This document shows positions 20,181 through 28,787 of a DNA stretch of 64,000 nucleotides, piece after piece. The DNA is from Pseudomonadota bacterium (GTDB taxonomy: Bacteria; Pseudomonadota; Gammaproteobacteria; Steroidobacterales; Woeseiaceae): NCBI GenBank assembly GCA_022563195.1, contig JADFNV010000014.1:1-64000 (forward strand). Direction: 5' to 3'. Below the pieces are notes generated by a model, which did not search any database, had not been told where the DNA came from, and worked only from the letters and a program-made list of their open reading frames with translations. Position 1 is the first letter of the stretch; the number at the start of each line of letters is the position of its first letter. The translations under genes were made by a program, and so were the position numbers.

Positions 20181-21134
20181 CTATGGCTTGATGCCGAGCT
20201 CGTCATAAATGTCGCCAAATCGGATGATCCTGTCCGCTAAATTAAAATAACCCTGATAGTGAACCTCATTGGGCGTTACGTCACCGTGGTAATGTCCCGC
20301 TTGCTGTACCGAAGAATCCGGATGGTAAAAGTGAGTGTGCTCACCGGACGTTCGAAGATTGAGGTCGCCGCCTGTCGGATCACCGGTCCATAACGCCGTA
20401 AAAAACAACAAGCCGGGCCCCATGTGCTCATAGAATTGCAGGAAATCTCTAACAACCTGTTCGGTTGAGACATCGTAGTACCCGTCTTCAATGCAATCGT
20501 AGTTCGGCATTACGTGTGAACGAATTCGCCCACTGAGCAGTTCGAACACGCCCCCCATACCAATGTGCAGGTCACCATCCACTACGGTTGCCAAACTTTC
20601 GCGCATCGCCTGTGTCAACGATATCTGGTCGCCGATTCTTTTCCTGACCTCGACGCGAAGCACTTCGCCGGGCGCCCCTTCGCTTACGAACAGATTGGCG
20701 ATCGGGCCACAGGTCTCAGCCAGGTAACTCTCGGAGATGCATTGCTTATCCGGTCCCACTCGGGCGACGCGGCTGAGGTTTTCCTCACCAACATTGGAAA
20801 TCATCTCGCCAGAGTTGCCACCGATGGCGGCCGCATCGGCCATTGCCGCGCCGAAAACTTTTGCGTTGCTGATTCCGCTTGCCTCGAGCATATCGACAAC
20901 ACTCACATTCGTACCCCGATACTTCGGGTTGTGTGCGTACGGCTCGCCGCCAAACTCCAGTAGGGCGGTCGAACCGCACATGCCGCTAGCCGCTACGCCG
21001 ATTGACTGCAAATCCGGACATGCAACAAGCTCGACACGAACGAACTCGAAATGCGTTTGCAGCCCGTCCGCGAGCGCCGCGGCAACTTTGGCGTTATCGA
21101 TCGGGGAAAAAGCGGCGGAATTGCAGGCGATCAT
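20181..21134 (-). CDS. DUF1907 (C11orf54/PTD012-like) putative zinc-dependent ester hydrolase
   Basis: 317 aa resembling the mammalian C11orf54 (PTD012) protein along its length: VACPDL, ANLFVSEGAPGEVL, IGMGGVFELLSG, SHVMPNYDC, LQFYEHMGPGL, DPTGGDLNLR, and the metal-binding EHTHFY...AGHYHGD...VHYQGYF C-terminus. In the human protein, histidines of this HTHF/HYH region bind zinc and weak ester hydrolase activity has been reported. It overlaps the ketopantoate-reductase-like gene by 4 nt (ATGA) and is last in the TRAP operon. The bacterial role is unknown; context suggests hydrolysis of an imported ester or lactone. Confidence 0.75.
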   Translation of the reverse strand: MIACNSAAFSPIDNAKVAAALADGLQTHFEFVRVELVACPDLQSIGVAASGMCGSTALLEFGGEPYAHNPKYRGTNVSVVDMLEASGISNAKVFGAAMADAAAIGGNSGEMISNVGEENLSRVARVGPDKQCISESYLAETCGPIANLFVSEGAPGEVLRVEVRKRIGDQISLTQAMRESLATVVDGDLHIGMGGVFELLSGRIRSHVMPNYDCIEDGYYDVSTEQVVRDFLQFYEHMGPGLLFFTALWTGDPTGGDLNLRTSGEHTHFYHPDSSVQQAGHYHGDVTPNEVHYQGYFNLADRIIRFGDIYDELGIKP

Positions 21135-22084
21135 TCGTCAGAATTCGCATGGAGGTACTGTGCCTGCAAGCCATGAACCAACGTTACCAATGTCTCATTA
21201 ACCGGTACGGGCACCTTGTGTTTCTTGCCGAGTTTGACTACCGCACCGTTGATATAGTCGATCTCGCTGGGGCGCTCATTCTCGATATCAACTCGCAGGC
21301 TGGACTTGTTGCCCGGCGTACCATTAGGGCCAGCGATCTTACCGAGAATTTCCTTGGCATCCGCGGCGCTGAGATTAACACCGGCGGCATTGGCAACCGC
21401 AACGGCCTCGTCGAGTGCCGCATAGGACACATCGTCAGCAAGATGTTGATTGAATATCTGGCCAATGTTCAGGCCGGTAATCCCACTGACCGCGCTAATC
21501 GCAATATTTGCCATTAGCTTGCGCCAAATGTCCTGCCGTATATTCTCGCTGGCTTCCGTTGGAAGCCCACCGGCACTTAATACCGAAGCAATTTTCCTGG
21601 TCCGATCTGAGACACCGCCCGCCATTTCTCCTATGTACGACGGTAACTCAGCATGATTGCGGATGATGCCCGGCGCTTCCACGTTGGCACCTTGCGCCGT
21701 CAGCCCGCCAAGCACGCGATCCGCCCCGAAGTACTCCGCAAGCTCCTCCTCATTGCCGAGTCCGTTTTGAAAGCTGATCGCGACCGTGTCTGTATTTTCC
21801 GAAAACAAGTGCTGAACGCTTGCTGCTGCTGGCGCATTGAAATTCGCCTTGCACTGAACCAAAACGATATCGGCCGACGTTACCTCAGCCGCGTCGCAAG
21901 TCGCAGCAAGCGGAATGAATCGATCACCACCAAAACCGACGATTTGTAGACCGTTTTTCTTGATCTGCTCGATGTGCTCGTTCCACGGATCCACCAGCGT
22001 GACCTCAAGTCCGCCCTCCGCCAGCAACCCACCAAACAGACTGCCCATTGCACCTGCGCCGAGCACAACTACGTGTTGCGACAT
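21131..22084 (-). CDS. 2-dehydropantoate 2-reductase family (ApbA/PanE) dehydrogenase
   Basis: 317 aa NADP-dependent hydroxyacid dehydrogenase. The Rossmann motif GAGAMGSLFGGLLAEGG is near residue 8. The central block has ISFQNGLGNEEELAEYFG and VLGGLTAQGANVEAPGII. The C-terminal helical domain has KLMANIAISAVSGITGLN and ERPSEIDYINGAVV. The ATG at 22084 lies 6 nt after AAGGAG; a GTG one codon earlier is less well placed. Its location between a TRAP permease and a DUF1907 gene suggests a catabolic reductase for an imported 2-oxo or 2-hydroxy acid rather than the pantothenate-pathway PanE. The substrate is unassigned. Confidence 0.85.
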   Translation of the reverse strand: MSQHVVVLGAGAMGSLFGGLLAEGGLEVTLVDPWNEHIEQIKKNGLQIVGFGGDRFIPLAATCDAAEVTSADIVLVQCKANFNAPAAASVQHLFSENTDTVAISFQNGLGNEEELAEYFGADRVLGGLTAQGANVEAPGIIRNHAELPSYIGEMAGGVSDRTRKIASVLSAGGLPTEASENIRQDIWRKLMANIAISAVSGITGLNIGQIFNQHLADDVSYAALDEAVAVANAAGVNLSAADAKEILGKIAGPNGTPGNKSSLRVDIENERPSEIDYINGAVVKLGKKHKVPVPVNETLVTLVHGLQAQYLHANSDE

Positions 22085-22105
22085 CACGCACTCCTTATGT
22101 CAGAT

Positions 22106-23383
22106 TCAACCCATCCACCAGGTCGGCACCCATAGCACTAACGCGGGAAAAATACAGATTGCCAATAACGTAAGAAGATTTGCCAGTAAAAACGGCGCCG
22201 CTCCGGCGAAAATTTGTCCAATCCCAAGCCGCGATATTGCTGCGCCGACATTGAGGCAATTTCCGACAGGCGGTGTACATGCCCCAATCGCGAGACCGCT
22301 AATCAATACGATACCGAACTGAATTCCGGTTACACCGGCTGCCTGAGCTGCCGGCAGCAGTGTCGGCGTCAGCAGCAATATTGCCGGGCTAACGTCGATG
22401 AAAGTGCCAAGCAACAGCACGAAGACGCTGATCAGTAGCAGCACCGAGACAGGCCCCAGCTCCAATCCGGCGACAAGCTCTGCAATTCGCATCGGGACCC
22501 CTTCCAGAACAAGTATCCAGACGAATAAATGCGAGAATGCAATGATCATCATGATCTTTGCGCTCATTAGCACTGCGACACGCAGCGATTCCGGCAGACC
22601 TCCGATCCAGCGGCGGCCGCCCGCGACCAGGCCGATGCCCATTGCAAACGTGACACCGATTGCGGCCGACTCCGTCGCGGTCGCAATTCCGAATACCACT
22701 GACCCGACCACTGCGACCGGCATTGCCAGAATGACGAGTGCGCCACCTATTCTCCGAAATCGCGACCCAGTTCTAACCGGTCGCTGTTCACGCGGATACT
22801 TGCGGCGGTACGCAATAGTAAACATGATACTAAGTTGTAATAAGCCAATCATCACACCGGGCAGCAAGCCGCCGAGAAACAATCGACCGACGGACTCCTG
22901 TGCGACAATGGCGTACAACACGATGGGCACACTTGGCGGGATGATCATTCCCATTGTCGACGAGGCCACCGTAATTCCAGCGGCAAATTTTGCCGAATAT
23001 CCGCGCCGCGTCATTTCCGGAATCATGATGGCACCGATCGACGCGGTATCCGATGTCGACGACCCCGAGATACCGCCAAAGATCATGCTCGCTGAAATAT
23101 TGACAAGCCCCAGCCCACCACGTAGCCGGCCCAGCAAGGTCATCGACATATCAATCAACCGCGCCGTGATACCGCTTGAATTCATCACCTGCCCCATCAG
23201 TATGAAGAGAGGCAGAGCGATCAGCGCGTAGTTGTTCATCCCCGAGAAAATACGCTGCGGCATGACGATAATGAGTTCGGGGCTTATGAACAGAAAATAC
23301 GCGAGACTGGCAAGGCCGAGCGCATAGGCGATAGGAATACCGATAACGAGAAATACGAGCAGTGATCCGAATAACAAAATCAT
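22106..23383 (-). CDS. TRAP transporter large permease (DctM)
   Basis: 425 aa from the ATG at 23383, which overlaps the DctQ stop (ATGA). Twelve or so membrane helices. Typical DctM motifs are IPIAYALGLASLAYFL, ALIALPLFILMGQVMNSSGI, SASMIFGGISGSSTSDTASI, MTRRGYSAKFAAGITVASS and IPPSVPIVLYAIVAQES. Functions with DctQ and DctP as a sodium-driven importer, usually of carboxylates, including sugar acids. Second-to-last position before the reductase/DUF1907 pair, 21 nt upstream of it. Confidence 0.92.
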   Translation of the reverse strand: MILLFGSLLVFLVIGIPIAYALGLASLAYFLFISPELIIVMPQRIFSGMNNYALIALPLFILMGQVMNSSGITARLIDMSMTLLGRLRGGLGLVNISASMIFGGISGSSTSDTASIGAIMIPEMTRRGYSAKFAAGITVASSTMGMIIPPSVPIVLYAIVAQESVGRLFLGGLLPGVMIGLLQLSIMFTIAYRRKYPREQRPVRTGSRFRRIGGALVILAMPVAVVGSVVFGIATATESAAIGVTFAMGIGLVAGGRRWIGGLPESLRVAVLMSAKIMMIIAFSHLFVWILVLEGVPMRIAELVAGLELGPVSVLLLISVFVLLLGTFIDVSPAILLLTPTLLPAAQAAGVTGIQFGIVLISGLAIGACTPPVGNCLNVGAAISRLGIGQIFAGAAPFLLANLLTLLAICIFPALVLWVPTWWMG

Positions 23384-23829
23384 CGTAATAATCGAGCAAC
23401 ACAATATGCGGTGCTTAGACCGCAGCCGATCGGCACACTGACTTGGGCTACTAACTGCGGCAACCCGAGCGTCGGCATGAGAAAGCCGCCCGTGCGTTGA
23501 ATCCAGATAACGGCATACACTGCAATTACCGTGTTGATCACTGCGAGCAAAAACAGGCGCACCTGCATCAGCGCGTGTCTCGCCTGTGGTGGCATCTTGT
23601 CCGTGAAATAGTCGATTGCGATGTGTTCGTCTCTTGCGATCGCGATGCTGGCGCCGAGCGCGGTCGTAAAGATGAACGCCACGACGGTGCCCTCGTTACC
23701 GCCAATGATCGTTGTCGAGAAAAGGTAACGCAATACAACCAATACGGTCACCATCGCGAACATCCCGAACAACAATACGATCAGTGCCGTTTCAATAACT
23801 CGCGTCACACGCTCAAGCAGCGCATTCAC
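23380..23829 (-). CDS. TRAP transporter small permease (DctQ)
   Basis: 149 aa with four hydrophobic helices. The DctQ signature is around VVLRYLFSTTIIGGNEGTVV and DEHIAIDYFTDKMPPQARHAL. A GTG start at 23829 overlaps the DctP stop (GTGA), and the stop overlaps the DctM start, so P-Q-M are tightly coupled. Forms the membrane complex with DctM. Confidence 0.9.
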   Translation of the reverse strand: MNALLERVTRVIETALIVLLFGMFAMVTVLVVLRYLFSTTIIGGNEGTVVAFIFTTALGASIAIARDEHIAIDYFTDKMPPQARHALMQVRLFLLAVINTVIAVYAVIWIQRTGGFLMPTLGLPQLVAQVSVPIGCGLSTAYCVARLLR

Positions 23830-24836
23830 TCGTTTGTACCCTCGTCGCCGCGCGCGAGTCGTATCGCGCGCTGAATATCCTCGCGCGTAACAGTGCCTTG
23901 CTCTATGAAGTATTCATAAACGCTGGCGGATAACTCCTGAAATGGCCGCAGTTCATCGCCAGTCAGAATGTTGACTTCCAGTACATCCCCGAGCTTTTCG
24001 ATTATCTTCTGCTCTGCCGAGCGGTTGAGCTGGTCAGACAGGCGCATCGTTTCGACTGCTACGGCATCGAAAATGTCGCGCAGATTTTCGGGCAGAGCAT
24101 CGTACCAATTCAGATCGACGATGAACGGATCCGGCCCTGTCGAGTAATGCGTTACCGTCATGTACTTTTGTACTTCATAAATGTGGTAATCCCAGATGTT
24201 CGAAGGCGGGTTATCCTGCCCATCGAGAACGCCCGTGCGTAGCGCACCATAGATCTCTGATGCCGGCATTTCCTGTGGACTCGCACCGAAGACCTGTGCC
24301 GTCAGGACGTACACTTGCTGCGGCGGCACGCGCATCTTGAGACCAGCCAGATCTTCGGGCGACCGAATCGGCCGAACACTGTTGGTGTGAGCCCGGAACC
24401 CCTGGCTTATGCCAATCGCTGGAATGTGGAAGCCGTTGTCTCGCGCACCCGCATTGATCTCGTCCGCAAGCGAGCTGTTTATGAGGCGCTCGGCCTGGTC
24501 CCAGTCTTCGACCAGAAACGGCAGCATGAATAGCACGTAGCGAGGATTCGCGTCGGCGAACAGTCCCCCACGAGTTCCCTGCAGGACGCCGGTTGCGACC
24601 ATGTCCATCATTTCCCGCTCGCTTCCGAGCACGCCCGAATAGTAGTTTTCGACGGAGATCTGCTTATCCGACCGAGCCTCCAGCTGCTCTTTGAAAAAGA
24701 CCATTGACTGGCTGCGGGTTGACCCAGGCGACTGGGAATGTCCGTAACGGAATAGGTATCCTTCCTGTGGTGCCTCGCAGGCTACAAGGCCAAACGAGCA
24801 ACACACGAACAGCGCCCGCAATACGTGGCTGTTCAT
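23826..24836 (-). CDS. TRAP transporter substrate-binding lipoprotein (DctP)
   Basis: 336 aa DctP-family binding protein. The N-terminus ends in a lipobox, CCSFGLVAC with the cysteine at residue 20. The body has FRYGHSQSPGSTRSQ, GVLGSEREMMDMVATGVLQG, the conserved basic residue region MRVPPQQVYVLTAQVFGASPQEMP, and DGQDNPPSNIWDYHIYEVQKYM. The arginine in KMRVP normally binds the ligand carboxylate. So a carboxylated ligand is likely, which would be odd for neutral myo-inositol but possible for a uronate or inositol-derived acid. Confidence 0.9.
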   Translation of the reverse strand: MNSHVLRALFVCCSFGLVACEAPQEGYLFRYGHSQSPGSTRSQSMVFFKEQLEARSDKQISVENYYSGVLGSEREMMDMVATGVLQGTRGGLFADANPRYVLFMLPFLVEDWDQAERLINSSLADEINAGARDNGFHIPAIGISQGFRAHTNSVRPIRSPEDLAGLKMRVPPQQVYVLTAQVFGASPQEMPASEIYGALRTGVLDGQDNPPSNIWDYHIYEVQKYMTVTHYSTGPDPFIVDLNWYDALPENLRDIFDAVAVETMRLSDQLNRSAEQKIIEKLGDVLEVNILTGDELRPFQELSASVYEYFIEQGTVTREDIQRAIRLARGDEGTNE

Positions 24837-24855
24837 TATCGCTTCGAAAATGATG

Positions 24856-24886
24856 CCATGGGCAAGCTATTTGCGCTTGCCCATGG
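24856..24886 (-). terminator. Strong hairpin between TonB receptor and TRAP operon (attenuator or partial terminator)
   Basis: A perfect 12-bp inverted repeat (arms CCATGGGCAAGC and GCTTGCCCATGG, 7-nt loop) lies in the 70-nt gap after the receptor stop and before dctP. In the direction of transcription it is followed by CATCATTTTC, a weak U-tract. It may lower TRAP expression relative to the receptor, or protect the receptor mRNA 3' end. Confidence 0.6.
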
Positions 24887-24906
24887 CGCGGTGGATATTA
24901 TTCAGA

Positions 24907-27696
24907 TTACTGAAAGTTGTATTGCACGCCGAGTGCCGATGTCGTGCCAAATTCGTCATATTGAAGCAAGCGGGTTCTACGTCCTGAGTAGTAGTACTCC
25001 GGCTCGTTACCGAGATTCGCAATTTCCGCATAAACCTGCCAGCTGTCGTTGATCCGATACTTGGCCGTGAGATCCCATTGCAAATGCGTATCCGTGTAAC
25101 GATCCTCGCCTTCACCCTCGAGTTCGTCGATATAGCGATCCCGGTACTTCATCGCCAGGCGCAAATCGAAGCCGTGTTTGTCGTAACCCAACATGACGCT
25201 CGCAATATTGCGCGACTGCTTCGGCAGGTTGACCTTGCGATCGTCGGTCCTCGCTTCAGTATCAACGTACGTATAATTTATGGCAATGAGAAACGCATCC
25301 CACGGCGCGCCGAGGAAGCCGAAGTGCTGCTGATAGTTCAATTCGATGCCGAAAACATCAGCATCTTCACCATTCAAAGCGATTGTCGCTTCGTCGAATG
25401 TCCTGCCAGCAAATTCGTAGTCATCAATCGTCTGAATAAAGATGAAGTCCTCGATCGACTTCCAGAAAATACCGGCAGAAAGCACACTGAGTTCTGTCGG
25501 GTAGAAAGCCAATGACGCATCTGCATTCCATGCGCGGAAAGGATCGAGCAGCGGATTGCCGAGCTCTATCTCATCGCCGTCGACCTCGGCCCTGAACGCG
25601 ACATCCTCAACGCGCGGCCGCACGACCGACCGATGTACCGACGCTCGGCCGATCAGATTTTCTCTGAATTCATAACGCAGATTTATGCTCGGAAGAATGT
25701 CTGAGTAAGAATTGGTTTCCCGCACCGGAGTAACGAAGACCGTATCCTCTGCCACCGGCATTCCATCGGGTCCGTTATTACCTGCTTCTACTAGTTCAAC
25801 GATATTTCCTCTGCTGTCCAGATCCGTCCACTCAACACGAATACCGGCTGTTACGACTAACGGCCCATTGTCCCAGCTGCCCATGCCGTAAGCGGCCAGA
25901 ACGTTTTCGTCGAATATGAAGTCTGCGACGTTCGAATCTATTTCAGAATCGATGTCTTCGAAATCAATTCCCGTGCCAGCGGCCAGAATGCTGCGAATTC
26001 CCTGTGTGTCCGGGACCGGATTCATTTGCTGCGGAAAGCCATAGGCGTCACCACCACCAGGGTTTGGAACGTCGGACAGGAACCATGTTCCATCGCCCGA
26101 CCACAAGCCGATTTCTTCGTCGGTCTTTTTTTCGCGCCAACGGGCTTTGACGCCAAATTTTATGGACCCGAATCCGGTATCCCGTCCCATATCCAGTCGC
26201 AACGAGTATTGCGTGTCCTCGTTCTTCTCATCTTGCGTTTCGATTTCGTCCAATTCATATAAGGTGTCGTCATACAGAGACGACTCGAATGCGGACTCCA
26301 TAACCGGTACTTGATTGTTCGAGTGATTCAGCGCCAGCACCGGGGAACCCGCCGGAATGATGCCGTCGCCACTTGCGAATTCTGCAACCCAAACAGCTTC
26401 AACCTGATCCGGCGTCTCTTCCTTGGCGTAGTTGTAGCCAAAGGTTGTTTCGATCAGCCAGTTTGTCAACTGTGTCTCCGAGCCGAAGGAGATCGACAGG
26501 TTTTCGGCCGTCTGGTCCCTGTCCTTCGTGTCTCGTTCCAACTCAGCCTCACCATACTCGGCAAATTGATTCGTTACCGTCGCTTCGTCCAGACTGTCGA
26601 GCTTGAATGTAAGGCGGTTGCGCAACTCCGCGTCAGTAAACTTACTGTACAACGTGTACAAATGTAGTGTGGTCGAATCGGATACATCGAGGTCGAAATT
26701 CAGTGTGCCGCCGATGCGCTCGCGATCGATTGTGTACAGCCGCGGCTGAAACTCCTCAATGAAGTCCGCTCCGTTTACGGCCTCTTCCCAGTCGTCCGCC
26801 TCATTGTTATCGGCATGTAGTTGTCTGTCATTCCAACTGATGGCGGCGGCAACGCCCAGACGCTTACCACTGCTCAACTCGAAAATATTGCTGCCCGCGA
26901 ACGACACCTTTGGGCTCCACTCTTCACGAAGTTCATTGTAGGAGGTCTCTGCCCTGGCTTTGGCGTACGCGCCTTTGCGACTGAACGCACTGAGCGTTTT
27001 GATATTGATGGATCCACCGATTGCGTCTCCGTCCATATCCGGTGTCAGTGTCTTGCTGATTTCTATGCCATCGAGAACATCGGACGGTATGACGTCGAGC
27101 TGCAACGCTCGACGCGGTTCGGCTGCGGTCGCTCGTACACCATTGATCGACGTCGAGTTGAGATCCGGGTCCATACCACGAATAACAACATAGCGCCCCT
27201 CTCCCTGATCGTTTTCCACCGTTACGCCGGACAGCCGGCGTAAGGACTCGGCCACGTTCTGATCCGGAAATTGGCCCATTGCGTCAGTATCCAGAGCGGA
27301 AATAACATTGACGGCCGAACGCTCCTGGTTGAGTGCACTCGCGATTGCAGCCGCCTGACCATAGACAATCACCTCGTCGAGCGCCTCTCCACCAATAGCC
27401 ACGTCGCCCATATCCAGACCGCCTTCCGGTACGTCGATTTCGAACCGTGTGTCTCCAGCACCGACGTAGGAAATAACGAGCGTGTGGCTGCCGACTGCCA
27501 CATTTGACAGGCGAAAGCGGCCGCGCGCATCCGATGTTGCAGAGCCTTCGAGTCCCTCGATTCTGACGATGGCGCCTTCAAAGTTCACTGTATTCCGGGC
27601 ATCGGTAACAGCGCCGCTAACATTATCCGCCACTGCTGCTGGTGCGCTGATTGCAATTGAAACTAGAAATAGATAGACCAGTACTTTCTGCCGCAT
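24907..27696 (-). CDS. TonB-dependent outer-membrane receptor with carboxypeptidase-regulatory-like N-terminal domain
   Basis: 929 aa. The ATG at 27696, preceded by GGAG, gives a clean Sec signal (VLVYLFLVSIAISAPAAVA). Then a CarboxypepD_reg-like domain (VSGAVTDARNTVNFEGAIV) to about residue 95, a TonB box-like DEVIVYG, a plug domain (FPDQNVAESLRRLSGVTVEN, YVVIRGMDPDLNSTSINGV) and a 22-strand barrel ending in an aromatic-terminal strand (ALGVQYNFQ). This architecture is common in carbohydrate-type receptors of aquatic Proteobacteria. It diverges from the RpiR regulator with four operator-like dyads between, so it probably brings phytate, inositol or an inositol conjugate through the outer membrane. 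The ligand is inference. Confidence 0.9.
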   Translation of the reverse strand: MRQKVLVYLFLVSIAISAPAAVADNVSGAVTDARNTVNFEGAIVRIEGLEGSATSDARGRFRLSNVAVGSHTLVISYVGAGDTRFEIDVPEGGLDMGDVAIGGEALDEVIVYGQAAAIASALNQERSAVNVISALDTDAMGQFPDQNVAESLRRLSGVTVENDQGEGRYVVIRGMDPDLNSTSINGVRATAAEPRRALQLDVIPSDVLDGIEISKTLTPDMDGDAIGGSINIKTLSAFSRKGAYAKARAETSYNELREEWSPKVSFAGSNIFELSSGKRLGVAAAISWNDRQLHADNNEADDWEEAVNGADFIEEFQPRLYTIDRERIGGTLNFDLDVSDSTTLHLYTLYSKFTDAELRNRLTFKLDSLDEATVTNQFAEYGEAELERDTKDRDQTAENLSISFGSETQLTNWLIETTFGYNYAKEETPDQVEAVWVAEFASGDGIIPAGSPVLALNHSNNQVPVMESAFESSLYDDTLYELDEIETQDEKNEDTQYSLRLDMGRDTGFGSIKFGVKARWREKKTDEEIGLWSGDGTWFLSDVPNPGGGDAYGFPQQMNPVPDTQGIRSILAAGTGIDFEDIDSEIDSNVADFIFDENVLAAYGMGSWDNGPLVVTAGIRVEWTDLDSRGNIVELVEAGNNGPDGMPVAEDTVFVTPVRETNSYSDILPSINLRYEFRENLIGRASVHRSVVRPRVEDVAFRAEVDGDEIELGNPLLDPFRAWNADASLAFYPTELSVLSAGIFWKSIEDFIFIQTIDDYEFAGRTFDEATIALNGEDADVFGIELNYQQHFGFLGAPWDAFLIAINYTYVDTEARTDDRKVNLPKQSRNIASVMLGYDKHGFDLRLAMKYRDRYIDELEGEGEDRYTDTHLQWDLTAKYRINDSWQVYAEIANLGNEPEYYYSGRRTRLLQYDEFGTTSALGVQYNFQ

Positions 27697-27804
27697 GATC
27701 GGTCTCCTGAGTGCCGGCTCGATCTGGCCAGCAAGTATTTTGTGTGATGTGTTCACGATATGTCCCCCCGCCTGATACCGGTCTATCCGGTATCGTTGAG
27801 TATA

Positions 27805-27891
27805 GAACAAATATTTTCAAGAGTAAAAGAATTGGAAAATATATTCTAAATTGTTTGAAATATCTGTTTCACGTCTGAAAAATATGTTTCA
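27805..27891. promoter_or_regulatory. Cluster of four RpiR/IolR-type operator dyads (TonB receptor / rpiR control region)
   Basis: Four AT-rich dyads in 87 bp: GAACAAATATTTTC (27805-27818), GGAAAATATATTCTAAA (27834-27850), GAAATATCTGTTTC (27857-27870) and TGAAAAATATGTTTCA (27876-27891). All fit GAA-N6-8-TTC with an AT core. They lie 39-125 nt before rpiR and 109-195 nt before the receptor start, where they can control both. Similar sites occur before the second Gfo/Idh/MocA gene and between the phytase and the phosphatase. Binding by the adjacent RpiR protein is inferred. Confidence 0.7.
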
Positions 27892-27929
27892 CTAGGCGGC
27901 GTTTTAACAATCCTCCCGGGTATTGCCGT

Positions 27930-28784
27930 ATGCCGAGTAGTCCACCTGACAACCTCGAATTGCTTCGCTCAGAGATCGCCAGCCGGTATGACGAGCTGAG
28001 CCCCAGACTCAAGCAAGTCGCATCTTTCGTACTCGACAATCCCAATGATATTGCGCTTGAAACACTGGCAGTTAATGCGAATCGCTGCGACGTGCAACCA
28101 TCGACGATCGTTCGATTTGCCAAGGTTTTCGGCTATAGCGGCGCGAGCGAGATGCAACGTTTGTTTCGCGACGAGATCTTGGCGGCTGCGCCAAGTCCCA
28201 GCTATTCGGAACGAATTCGACAATTTCAAGAGCGCTCCGACACCGTTGACTGGCTGCTGCCGTACAATGTCATGCGTGAGTTTGCCGAGAGCAATATCAT
28301 CGCGCTGGAACACTTGCGAGACGCTGTTCGCAAGGACGACCTCGATCGCTCCCTCGAGCTGATGCATGGTGCGCACACGATATATCTCGCCGGTGTTCGA
28401 CGTGCGTTTCCGGTCGCCGCGTATCTTGCGTACTCACTAAGCCACGTTGACAAACGCGCTTTTCTGCTCGACGGCGTCGCTGGCATGACTGCCGAGCAGA
28501 CTTGGATGCTGGGTCCGGATGACCTGGTTATTGCCGTCTCGTTTAAACCGTATGCCAGTGAGACGATGGCCGTCGTTGAACGGTCTTCTGCAAATGGTGC
28601 GCCGGTGATAGCCATTAGCGATAGCAGACTAAGCCCGATCGCAAAGGACGCGAACGTATGTTTCGAGATCAAGGATGCTGAAGTACGGCAATTTCGTTCG
28701 CTGACCGCATCGATGTGTCTCGCGCAAACTTTGGTTATCAGCTATGCCTACAAGTTCGGACTCGACAGATCAGCGGAGGAATAG
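27930..28784 (+). CDS. RpiR-family transcriptional regulator (HTH + SIS), probable inositol regulator
   Basis: 284 aa. Residues 10-85 form the RpiR HTH (LSPRLKQVASFVLDNP, VQPSTIVRFAKVFGYSGASEMQRLFRDE). From about 130 comes a SIS sugar-phosphate-binding domain (IYLAGVRRAFPVAAYLAYSL, LVIAVSFKPYASETM). RpiR/IolR proteins often repress inositol genes and respond to a phosphorylated intermediate. It is the first gene of the rightward iol cluster, 3 nt before iolG, and sits next to the operator cluster, which suggests autoregulation. Confidence 0.88.
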   Translation: MPSSPPDNLELLRSEIASRYDELSPRLKQVASFVLDNPNDIALETLAVNANRCDVQPSTIVRFAKVFGYSGASEMQRLFRDEILAAAPSPSYSERIRQFQERSDTVDWLLPYNVMREFAESNIIALEHLRDAVRKDDLDRSLELMHGAHTIYLAGVRRAFPVAAYLAYSLSHVDKRAFLLDGVAGMTAEQTWMLGPDDLVIAVSFKPYASETMAVVERSSANGAPVIAISDSRLSPIAKDANVCFEIKDAEVRQFRSLTASMCLAQTLVISYAYKFGLDRSAEE

Positions 28785-28787
28785 GCG

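Noticed and set aside
23497-23874. Rightward frame antisense to dctQ and dctP
   Set aside because: It is a shadow of the coding strand with no family features and no ribosome site.
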